Source: Ziziphus jujuba (taxonomy: Eukaryota > Streptophyta > Magnoliopsida > Rosales > Rhamnaceae). Taken from it: a stretch of 64,000 nt of DNA. The position numbers were made by a program, and so were the translations under genes. Shown in pieces: positions 23,162 to 33,194 of the stretch. Position 1 is the first letter of the stretch, and every line of letters begins with the position of its first letter. The notes below the pieces were generated by a model. That model made no database searches, was not told the DNA's origin, and saw nothing but the letters and a program-made list of their open reading frames with translations. The stretch spans positions 14,583,501 to 14,647,500 of the forward strand of contig NC_083382.1 in the NCBI RefSeq assembly GCF_031755915.1, read 5' to 3'.

Positions 23162-24306
23162 CAACATTCAAAAAATCGATATACACCCAAATATTAAAAG
23201 TATAAAATATGAAAATATTTATAAAAATATTGAAAATTATTTAATATAGATAAAAATTATAAAATTGATTGAAATTAATGAAAATTTATTTTGAAAACTA
23301 AAGGTTTTTATTGAAAATTTTGGATTAACTTATTTAATTAATTAAATGTCAAACTAGCTATAAAAATTGTAAAAAATATTGGATGAATTTTGTATTTATT
23401 TTAGTTAATCATGTATTATAAGCATTAATGATCATAAATATATTATTATTAACAAAAAATATAAAAAAATACATATTTGGTAAAACTATTTATTAATTAA
23501 AATATATAAAATAATTATTATAATTATATTATATATCATAGAATGTCATTTCAATATCACATAGAATTTCTAGATAGATGAAAATTATTGGTCTCTTCTT
23601 TATATGAGAAGTAATTATTAAAAGTTATATTTCCTTCGTAATTATGCATACAATTGTAAATATGCCAATTATATAGTTCTTGTAGTAATGTGGCTGTATA
23701 ATCATTATATGATATCAATTAACTGTATGTAAAATTATTATTCTCTTATAGTTGAGTTTGAGACAATACTAATGAGTTACTGCTTAATAACATACTATAA
23801 GCATTTTATCAATTCATTTAACTATATTTGCAGTGAATATATTTCATGCACATTTTTATAATATTTATATACTTTATTATTATAATATAATATTTATCAT
23901 TTATTTCACATATATATTTGTATTTTTGCCCATATTATAATTTTTATCTACTTTATAATATTTATAGAAATATCAAATTTATTATAGTAAAAAATATAAT
24001 GGATAATTAGATAATTAAACGTAAATAATATTTATTAATTTTTTTGAAAAATTTTCACAGCAATTTCATGAAAACTTCAGAAACTTTCATAAAATTTTTA
24101 ATTTTGTGGCAAAATTGTGAAAAAAAAAATTGACGTGGATATTATATAGAAATTTCAATAGAAATTTTGTGGAAATATTATTAATTTCTGTGAAAATTTT
24201 GAAAATTTAACCTCTTTTTAGTTGGTGCTAAAATTTCCTATCCATCCTTTGAAAATATTAAAATTTCAAAAAAAATTTCATGATCATTTCATGTTTTTAA
24301 ATGTTG
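23162..24306. mobile_element. hAT-like MITE, copy 2, in WSD-A intron 3
   Basis: An AT-rich non-coding element between exons 3 and 4 of WSD copy A, with inverted ends CAACATTCAAAAAAT and TTTTTAAATGTTGTTG. It shares internal GAAAATTT/ATCGATA-type sequence with the other copies and is matched at the same intronic position in copy B (58987-60086), so it is older than the duplication. Confidence 0.65.
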
Positions 24307-25903
24307 TTGACGCTAAACTAATAAAATATGGATCTTTTGATTGAATAGCCAAGCTAGATTATTTTAAGTATAGTCCAATCAAATTGGGGCTACACTACAT
24401 ACGTTCTTTTATGTTTTTATAAAAGAGAAATATGAATATATTAGGGGATACTTATAATGAATACGATATCAAATTAACATAGTTATTCACTATAACTTAC
24501 TATTATAAGTACCCTCTAATGGTAATTAATGGGTTAGAATTAAATTAGATATGTAGTTTAAAATTAATTAATGAGAAAAATTACCCACCTCATAGCCTTT
24601 AAATTTCTTCACCATCTCCAATAGCCTGCCATTGAGGTAAACAGATAAAGATTTTCTCTTTCTCCCGATTACTTTTTGGGTATACCGAACAATATCCAAT
24701 GGATCTGAAAATTGATCATCTGTAAATTTGGGAATTGGTATATTCAAAAAAGCAAATCGATTTCTTCATGGCATCTTGGAATCAGGTTTCATCATCTCAT
24801 TAACAGAAGCATAATCCATAAGCATCCTTGTATTCAGCAACACAATTGCTATGCAATTCGAGTTTGTTGATTCTTCATTAATCTCCGGCATATATAGTTG
24901 AGTGCCAAAGATTATTATTCCACAAATCACGTCATTTATAGTCTGCCATGTTAAAATAGAAATTAATTAAATTAGTTATGAATACAATATTAATTAACAA
25001 AATAAATTAATGATTTAAATAAGATAATTTACAAAGTTTTAAACAACCATGCAAGCATGCATTCAAATAGTTCTATTTGCTAAAAAAAGCATAATACTAA
25101 TTAAGGGAAAAAATTGACAAAATTATATATATATATATATATATAAATTCTCCTATCCAAATTCTACATTAACGTAAAGTCTAGAAATGGTTTATAAACC
25201 CTTATAGGCTCCTTTATTAGCACTTAGAAGCACCTATTAGTGTTATGTTATTCATAAACATTAAATTTAATTCAAGATCATAGATAAGAGCCTTATTGTA
25301 TATATTATATAGAGTTAGTTATAATCTTACGACTGCAAGCTTATTCTTGATTAATTTCACTTGATCGAGAGAGAACGTCATGGTAGTTAATATTGTTGGC
25401 AGAAATTCAACTCCAACATAATTCCCAGACCTTATTGGTGATTGATCATCTTTTAAAAAGTTGCTCTTTATAAGACTCCAACCGAAATCTAGTATGGTAT
25501 ATAATATTGATGAGAAAATTTGAGACAGACGATGAATTATGCTGCTGTTTCTTTTAAGTTTGGAGCTTTGGCGTGTAGGAAATGTTAGAGGAAGAGAAAG
25601 ATTTTCAGCTCTTTGTAGACAAGAAAGAAGAGCGCCCATTAAAGAGTAGCCATCGCCAAGTGCATGGTGAAACTTGAATATGATATTACCCGCTGCTTTG
25701 CTAGTTGTGTATTTTACTATATGAATTTCCCATAGACCTGTGGAAATTTTTTGGTAGCTATCTTTGATAAATATTCATCAAGATATTTATCATATGATTC
25801 TAGTGAAAGTCCGAAGGGAAAATTAGGGAAATTTAAATGATCTTCAAATAATTCTTTGAAATGACCATAAAATAATAATAGTAAGAAGAAGAAAAAAAAA
25901 AAA

Positions 25904-27036
25904 GGGCAAATTGCAGTTTAGTACCCTCTACTTTTATGCTTTTTTAGTTCTCTGTCTGTAAAAATTGTTTTTACAGATAATACCTCATACTATCCAAATC
26001 ATTAAAACAAAAAAGTTTCTGGTAAAAACTAGTCATGTGAGTTACACGTGACAAATAAAATAATTTTTAATAATTTTATCTTTTTTAATAAAATTTTTAA
26101 GTAAAAAATTGTTTAAAAATTGAAAATTTCGGAACAACCAAAGCCCAAAAAAAAAAAAATGTCTTTAAAAACTCCCAATGTCAAACCAGCAGGTCCTTCG
26201 AGATTGTTTCCTTCCAGACACAATCTTTTCTTATTTTAGTTCTTCAACATTACTTCTTTCCTTGTGTGATGATTGGAGTCCTTGTATATATCCTTCCTTT
26301 CCTGGTGGCAGATTTTGTGCTAATGGTGTGAACGATAGATCTAGTGTGAGCGGTGTGAGAGACAGCTTATTTGGTGTGAATGACAGATCTGGTGTGAGCT
26401 ATGTGAATGGCAGCAGCTTATCTGGTGTGAGCTTATATGCATTCTTATCATTGGTGTGGATAGATATTGAAAAATATTGAGAGTATTGAAATCAATCAAC
26501 CGTACCATGATTAGTTCATTGATAAGAAGAAAAGGGAATGAGAATATCTAGAGGTTTTACAGTCTTATGCTCTGGCTTTTAGGGTTTTTGCCGCAACAGA
26601 AGAAGAAGAAGAAGAAAAAGGATTTGATTTACTCACTTCTACAAGGGAAGAGGACCTGGGATGATTTACTCAAAGATAGGAACTCCCTTTGTCACAGGAT
26701 TAGATTTGGTTTGAGCTTGCATTGGCTATAGAAGTGAGGCATGTAAGAAGATGAAGAAGAAGGATGGTTGAGATAGAATTTTTTTTGGATTAAAATGGTG
26801 TCGTTTAGGTTTTGGGTTTTTTTAACTAATTTTTTAAAAATTAATTTAAAAAATCAATTTTGAAGGTCACATGAGTGGCATGTGATCTTTTTGAATGATT
26901 TCTGTTAAAAGTTAACAGATGTGGATTAATATGTAAGTTTTTAAAAAATAAAGGGTATTTTCTGTAAAAAAAAAATTTTACAGACCCAAAACTAAAAAAG
27001 CGTAAAAGTAGAAGGTACTAAAATGCATTTTGCCCC
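25904..27036. mobile_element. Non-autonomous TIR transposon (Mutator-like) in WSD-A intron 1
   Basis: Begins GGGCAAATTGCAGTTTAGTA and ends with the inverted counterpart TACTAAAATGCATTTTGCCC. The similarity extends about 58 bp inward (both ends contain CTACTTTTA-GCTTTTTTAGTT and TCTGTAAAA). The flanks are runs of A, compatible with a 9-bp A-only target duplication. Copy B lacks the element at the same site (61745), so it inserted after the duplication. The long TIRs and 9-bp duplication suit the Mutator superfamily. Its interior carries a GGTGTGA-type minisatellite and a GAAGAA tract but no transposase. Confidence 0.82.
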
Positions 27037-27529
27037 AAAAAAAATCTAAACTAAAAGACGAACCAAACCTTATGGAAATATATGCATGTTTTCCTTATTT
27101 AATATACTATTTAAGTATAATTCATTTAGTGTTTTGATTGGATGATCTCGTGTTAACGATATTTGTAATATTAAACAAGATCGTATTAAAGATTAAAGTA
27201 TTTTGTCAAAAAATGAAAAAAATTACATACAAGAACTCAAATGTATCGGTGAGATTACTAGAAATAAAAAATAAAAAATGTATGGGTGAGATCTTTGAAG
27301 GAGAAATTACGTCAACGAATTAAAATTATCTCTAATTAAGATTTGTGGCCAACGCTATAATTAAGAATATTCAATATATATATATATATAACTTTACAAA
27401 TTTATGAATTAAACCTAGCATTTTAAAGAAAACATGATTTATGAATCAAATAGGGTCATATGTGGCACATGTGACATTTAAATCTGATTTTTTTAATTTC
27501 TTTTCAGATTTTCTGATTTAAAAATACTT

Positions 27530-28265
27530 GTCGGATGTTTAAAAAAAATTCCAAAAGCTCAAAAAAGCACTAGGTGGTAAAAAAAATAATTTTGAAGGCA
27601 TAATAAAAAATACCAAATGTTCAAAACAAATTTCAAGATCATAAAAAAAATATATCAGATGGTTAAAAAAAGATTTAAGTGCCTAAAAGAATACCATCAA
27701 ATACTAAAAAAATATGAGAGCCAAAAAAAATCAGATGGTACAAAAATTTTGAGAGCATGATAAAAATACCAAATGATAAAAAAAAAATTGAAAATTCCAA
27801 AAACAAATCAGATAGTAAAAAAAAAAAAAATTGAAAGCTCAGAAAAATACCAGATGGTCAAAAAAAATTTCAAGAGCACGATAAAAAATACTTGATATTC
27901 AAAATATTTTTTGAGGGCTCGATAATAATACTAAATGTTCAAAGAATTCCAAGAGCACCCCAAAAAAAAAAAAAATGAGATGGTTAAAAAAATTCTAAGT
28001 GCTAAAAAAAAAGGCCAAATATTCAAAAAAAAAAATTGAGACATAAAAACAATATATTCCAAAAATATCATATGGTTAAAAAATTTTTGAGAGCCCGATT
28101 GCCATATGGTAAAAAAAAAAAATAAAAAAATAAAAAATAAAAAATAAAAAAAAATTCTAAGGACCTAAAAAAATACCATGTGGTTAAAAAAGTTTCAAGT
28201 GCCCAGAAAAAATAACAGACAGTAAAAAAAAATTCCTAAAGCTCAATCAAAATACCAAATGTTTT
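27530..28265. repeat. A-rich degenerate minisatellite in WSD-A intron 1
   Basis: Roughly 17 degenerate units of about 40-45 bp with a consensus like AATACCAGATGGTTAAAAAA followed by ATTTCAAGAGC. The variation is mainly in A-run length. The same array occurs in copy B at 62265-63005, so it predates the duplication. Confidence 0.8.
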
Positions 28266-28979
28266 TTGGACTTTAAGAATTTTTTTTAATATCAGATAAA
28301 TTTTTTTTCTTTTTTTTTGGATCTTGAATTTTTTTGAAATTTTTAAATGGAAAAATCTGAAAAATAAATAAAATAAAATCATATTTGTAAGTCGCATGCA
28401 CTGCACACGATATCTATTTGACGGATTTAGTTAATTTTAACTGAGTTGGACTAATTTGTAACAATTTTGAAAATGGAGATATCAATGTGGCAACATTGAT
28501 TGTAAAGCTCTTAGAACAAAATCAAGTGATTTTAGAGTACATCAAAGTGCAAGTATTATTTTTTTTTTCCCCCTAAATAAATTGGTCAAGTCTCATGATT
28601 CAAATTTTTATTTTTATATATATATATATATAATTTTTTTATATGTATATAACCAGTAATACAATTCTAAATAAATAAATAATGAATCTGCCAAACAAAA
28701 CAAAAAAAAGAGAGAGAATTGTATAATAATCTTATTGAAATGAAAGAAGTGAAGAAAAGAAAAGGGAGTGGAAAAGCACACCATGATTGAAGAGAAACGT
28801 GGGTTGATGGGAAGCAAAACACCACAAACCAAAGACATAGCTTGCGAAATATCAATACTAATGGGAATCTCAATTTCCAAAACAGCAAGAATTGAAACCG
28901 ATAACACTGAGTTGTTCAAGAACTCCCCTGTTGGACTCACTGGCCCTAACAATATTCTTTCCTCCCGAAAATCCTCCAT

Positions 28980-29826
28980 TCTATTCTCGGTTTTTTCCAC
29001 AATAGTAATGTTAAACTCGCTCACGTTATTCTCTGTTTATTACTTTAAGGAGGATGTGTCTTCCCACTTAATACTCTGTCCTTTAATACACAAAAGTCGA
29101 CCAAATAAAACAAACTATATTAATGCCGGTGCTACCCAAGCCAAGACGTGCTGCGTTCGAGTCATGGTGGGGTGGGCATAGGGAACTATATTAATGGCTT
29201 TTGCCTGGCTGCCATCCGATCCTTTGATGGTGGCGGTGAAATGTTTGAGATGATGCATGTGAGTTGCAACTGTTTTGTACGCTATATAAATGGAAAAAAA
29301 AGAGAGAGGTGAGGTTTCAACCATTTATTTGGAGGGGCTTTTCAATATGGTGTACATGGATATCGCCTTCACACTTGGAGTACAACTAAGCCCTGTCTCC
29401 TTAGATCATCCATCTCACTCAACTTTTTTAAGTTGTGTTATTCAATAATTTGATATGTTATACAGTTTAATCTATAAGTGTATAGCACAGTGTGATAAAT
29501 GTAGATGGTCTTTTCATGCTTATGTTCACCCAAAATAGCACCCAAAAAAAAAAAATCATCTCGAGTTTTCAATTTCTATCTATATCTTTATTTTTTTGTC
29601 AACGAGTGTTCATCTATATAACTTGCTGGTCTATATCAATTCAGATTTCTCTATTCAATAATTGAAAAGGTCTAAATGCGAGAGAGGGTGAGAACCAAAT
29701 AAATTGAAACAAGAAGTTTGATAATATTTGATTTTAAGTTGTATTCTTTACAAATTGTTCCCTAAAGATTACACATTGAATGTTAGTAGCCTTTATGCAT
29801 GCACTTAATTAATATTCCGAAAAGAT
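28980..29826. other. 5' flank of WSD copy A
   Basis: Putative promoter and 5' untranslated region of the WSD-A remnant. The open minus-strand frame extends upstream of the ATG to 29024 without another ATG. A conserved stretch, TATTAATGCCGGTGCTACCC to TGCGTTCGAGTCATGG (29120-29166), is almost identical in copy B (63249-63295). No further gene is seen. Confidence 0.5.
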
Positions 29827-29862
29827 TTGTTATATATCTTTCAGTTTTCTTATCCGTTCCAA

Positions 29863-30021
29863 ATAATTCAACACATGACAATCGCTAAAACCAAGTACAA
29901 GTTTCATGGAATTAGAAGGCTAACAAACAGAGCTCTATTTTTTATATTAAAATATATATTAAAAAAAAAAAGATTATTTTGCATCTTACAAAAAGAAATA
30001 GGTACCAAACTAATATGATAT
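29863..30021. other. Spacer with no gene seen
   Basis: AT-rich DNA between the WSD-A upstream region and the end of the CslG fragment. No conserved coding sequence is recognised. Confidence 0.5.
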
Positions 30022-31025
30022 TTAATACATTAAAAATCTAGATCCTAGTGGCAAGAAAATCAAGGGCAATGTAACAGAAGCAGAGAAAATGGTCATTGAT
30101 GGAGGAATTCTTCCCTTGTCCTTCCTTATATGATAGGGAAGCTCATTACTAAGATAGGGAAACTCATTACTAAGATATAAAATGATATCAAAACTTGAAG
30201 AAACCATTTCTGCAAATCTCCCACAAGGATTAGCCTTGCCATTCCCACAACAAAGGAAACCATGTTCAACATCATTAGGGTTATCAATGGAGCAAGACCA
30301 TTGCTGAAGTCGGAAATCAATCAAACCTTTTGTGTATAGCATAACTTGTTCATCATCATCGACTTTGTTTGTCGCCAAGAAACTGGTTTTTCTCATGCCA
30401 ATTCTCTTCATGAATGCATCCAAACATCCATACAAGTGAGAAGTAATCGATTTTATCATCCATATTCTTTGTTCGTTTATCCATGATCGAAATTATCCTC
30501 CAGTTATGAATATTTCATACAAAAGTTTAATGCTCGATGACATAAATATGAAAGGAAATATGATAAAAAAAAATGGGTTTGAGACCTGTTACACCATATA
30601 GAATTCCATATTAGGGGAAATCGCATTATATTAAAAACTCGAATTCAAACATTTATATCATTTCAAGATGTTATACCTCAGGATATATAGAGGTGCCATT
30701 AAATAGGCAGAGTTGAGGGACAGTAGCAAAGCACCAAAGAGGCAGGCAATAGAGAGGGAAGAACGAAAGCTCACCATAGCACATTTTCCCGAGAAAAGAC
30801 ATTTTTGAAGGACCATATATAAAAGCGAAAAACTTAGAGAGACCAACATCCATCAATCCAGAGCTCCATCTAATGCTTTGAGTCAGTAGGTCATTCAAAT
30901 TCGTTGTGGCAGTGCCCAAAAATTGGGGCACTGATGTGGCATGAAACACAGAAGTCCAGCCTTTGCACTGTAAAGTGAACCCTGTCAGGTAATCTTCTGC
31001 AACTGCATAATACAGAAAACCCACC
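30022..31025 (-). pseudogene. Cellulose synthase-like G (CslG), 3' fragment
   Basis: CslG proteins are Golgi/ER membrane glycosyltransferases of the GT2 family. Exon 31025-30677 has a CAG acceptor and a GTATAA donor and encodes VGFLYYAVAEDYLTGF, with the ED of the catalytic base motif, and then LLTQSIRWSSGL, which contains the QxxRW substrate motif. The next exon (about 30560-30022) encodes TGG-stop-FRSWINEQRIWM, then SHLYGCLDAFMKRIGMR and hydrophobic membrane segments. Lesions: TAA at 30493-30495; a frame change near 30320 (after DFR) and a return near 30130; a 21-bp tandem duplication encoding ILVMSFP twice. N-terminal exons were not found upstream, so the gene is also 5'-truncated in this window. 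Confidence 0.88.
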
Positions 31026-31163
31026 TGGTTTGCCAAAAAATAAAGGAAAAATTAGAATGTTACGCTCTTACCTCTTTACCCCATTTTGTTTGATCTGCAT
31101 AGGTGGAAGAAGCGATGAATTTCGCCTCCTTTATCAATGAATCGGTAGATTCACTGTCATTGT

Positions 31164-31526
31164 TACCATTTTATTTGTGTGTGATCATCCGCTATTCATT
31201 CTGTTTACAGAAAATGTATAGACGAGAGAAAACACAAGAGACATCATACAAGTGTGAAAAGAAAAACCCATTCTCGAGCAAATAGAGCGCTCAATCGACG
31301 ACGTTGACAAACATTCATGTGGTGGAGTTGGTGGAGAGCTTTGTCAGCCTCGTCGATTGGAGCTCTATTTGCTCGAGAATACTCGAAGGGAATGATGGGT
31401 ATTTCTTTTCACACTTGTATGATCTCTCTTGTGTTTTCTTTCGTCTGTACATTTTCTGTAAACAGAGTCTATACATTTTCTGTAAACAGAATGAATAGCA
31501 GATGATCACACACAAACAAAATGGTA
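31164..31526. repeat. Long imperfect inverted repeat (hairpin)
   Basis: Left arm 31164-31310 and right arm 31340-31526, with a loop of about 29 bp. The arms share TACCATTTT-TTTGTGTGTGATCAT, ATTCATTCTGTTTACAGAAA, ATACAAGTGTGAAAAGAAA and TCTCGAGCAAATAGAGC in opposite orientation. The right arm is longer because of a 24-bp tandem duplication around CATTTTCTGTAAACAGA and a small insertion. It lies 140 bp upstream of the CslG exon on the minus strand, probably intronic. Options are a foldback transposon or an inverted duplication; transcripts would form long double-stranded RNA. Confidence 0.85.
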
Positions 31527-31559
31527 CCAATGAGAGGGACATATAACACACGGAAATTA

Positions 31560-33190
31560 TGAAGGATTAGAGGTTGTTATGCTTTTCTCTCTTCTTCTTC
31601 TTTGAGACTTTATAAAGGACAAACATCCTCTCCATCTCCCTTGATTAGTGCTATATTTTCTCTTATGATATGGCCTCCCAAAATTTAATGGTTAATTGAT
31701 TAATTACGTTTTAGGAAATTAAAAACAGTCACCAAATATAATCAAAATAATATGTAATAATGGTTATTTTTTGATTTTTTTCCCTTAAAAATAATCTCTT
31801 ATTCATTCAATTTTGGGTATCCATACGTTATAAATTTATTTTTAATTTTAAAATCATATAAAAAAATCTACTCAAATCAATGACTAGTAAATTATTTCCA
31901 AGTTAACATTGGATATGACATTGGCGTAATTTAATTTAAAAAGAAAAATTTATTTTTGGTAATGTGAAATTCCAAAATATTATCTTTTCTATATTTGGTG
32001 CATTCTCAAATTAAAAGGCTTAAAATTGTTGTTTCCATATTATAAACTAGATAAGTTTTAATATATCTTTGGCATATTTATTTAAAAAAATTAAATTTAA
32101 ATAGTTCATTATATAATAAAAAAATTAATAAATATAAAAGTTTACTTTTAATATTAATTTTGACCATATTTATTTTTTTCAAAAATATTTATAAAAAGCT
32201 ATTTGAATCCAATTCAATATTCTTACCAAACATATAAACAGAAATAATTGATTGTTTTCTTTGTTTTTATCCCCATAAATAGCTATTTTCGTTTTAATAT
32301 ATATTTGCCATTTTATTTCCTATTTGAGCCATAATTTAAGCTTGTAAAAGAAGCTTAATCCGTCATACAAGGTAAGAAGAAATAATAATATATGTTTTTT
32401 TATTTTATTTTTTGTTTCTGACGTAAAGTCTAAGGTCTCTTTTAATAGACCGTTTGGAAGGTCTTGCGGTGTTGCCACACCAATGCCTCCAAAGACTTTC
32501 TAACTAATTTTTTTATTTTGCGACCATTACATGTTCATTAATGGTGAATAAGGATGAACAACTTTGATTGTTAATTTTTGCATTAATAACTATTAATTAT
32601 CGTTATTATTATTATTTTAGCACCAAGACGTAGCTTTTATTGTTGTGGGCTATTGGTTGTTGCTTAGGCATATATGTAAGAAGGTTTTATGATGCATATC
32701 TTGGGACTAATTATATTGATTTTCAAAATTTTGCAATTTAAATCCACAATTTTTATAAATATTGATTTAGGCTTTCAATTTTTCAATTTATTGTAGATTA
32801 ATCCAATTTCCAATTTGAGAAATAGATGAGTAATAGCTCCATTCATTTACATGTTACGTGACCCCATCCCTCAATCCAAAAATAAAAACTTCATCCCTAA
32901 ACCCCATCTATGTGGGCAAGCCATTAGCCATTCGTTTATTCCAAATTAGAGATTGAACGAAATCTATAAGAAATTGAAAAATTGAACTAAATCTGTACTT
33001 TTCAATGTGAAAACCAAAATTGCAAAATATTGAAAAGGGAATATTAACATCAGCCCCCCTTGAGGTTTCATGTTACTAGGAATAAGTCCTTTAAGTTTAA
33101 AAAGTATTAAAATCTTTCCCTGGTGTTAACTTCTATTCATCCTTCAGAATTAAACTTTTTCTCTTCTACATGGCCTTGTAAAATAACTTA
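31560..33190. other. Intergenic, no gene seen
   Basis: AT-rich DNA with short homopolymer runs. Nothing coding is recognised, and the N-terminal exons expected for CslG are not visible here. Confidence 0.5.
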
Positions 33191-33194
33191 AATA

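Larger units (their letters stand above)
22457..28979 (-). pseudogene. WSD1-like wax ester synthase/diacylglycerol acyltransferase, copy A
   Basis: Bifunctional WSD1-type acyltransferases make wax esters or triacylglycerol from acyl-CoA in the ER. Exons on the minus strand: 1 (28979-28782, 66 codons, PVSPTGEFLNNS to NPRFSSIM, donor GTGTGC); 2 (remnant about 25852-25331) with the catalytic motif HHALGDG near 25660; 3 (24942-24589, 118 codons); 4 (23051-22914, 46 codons, SNMIGPVEQMALVNHPVKG); 5 (22600-22457, 48 codons, ending FKAAQNS). Introns 1, 3 and 4 are phase 0 with GT-AG ends. Lesions: deletion of the exon-2 acceptor plus 16 codons; a 7-bp deletion before WEIHIVKY near 25735; TGA at 24766-24768 where copy B has Trp. 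Exons 4 and 5 are open. The gene family is certain; loss of function is strongly inferred. Confidence 0.9.
20585..29826. repeat. Segmental duplicate A carrying a WSD1-like gene
   Basis: Aligns collinearly with 56387-64000. Shared landmarks: the start (ATCATATATATAGCAAAA-like), a MITE, five exon positions, an intronic A-rich minisatellite and the 5' flank ending TTTTCTTATCC (29825-29862 here, window end in copy B). Copy A is longer because it holds a 1.13-kb transposon in intron 1 and keeps about 0.7 kb around exon 1. The right limit is unknown because the window ends inside copy B. Confidence 0.92.

Noticed and set aside
27530..28265. Possible CRISPR-like regular repeat
   Set aside because: Units are degenerate and adjoining without unique spacers, and the array lies in an intron of a plant gene.
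31164..31526. MicroRNA precursor
   Set aside because: The hairpin is far longer and more uniformly paired than a typical plant microRNA gene, and no mature sequence can be proposed without small-RNA data.
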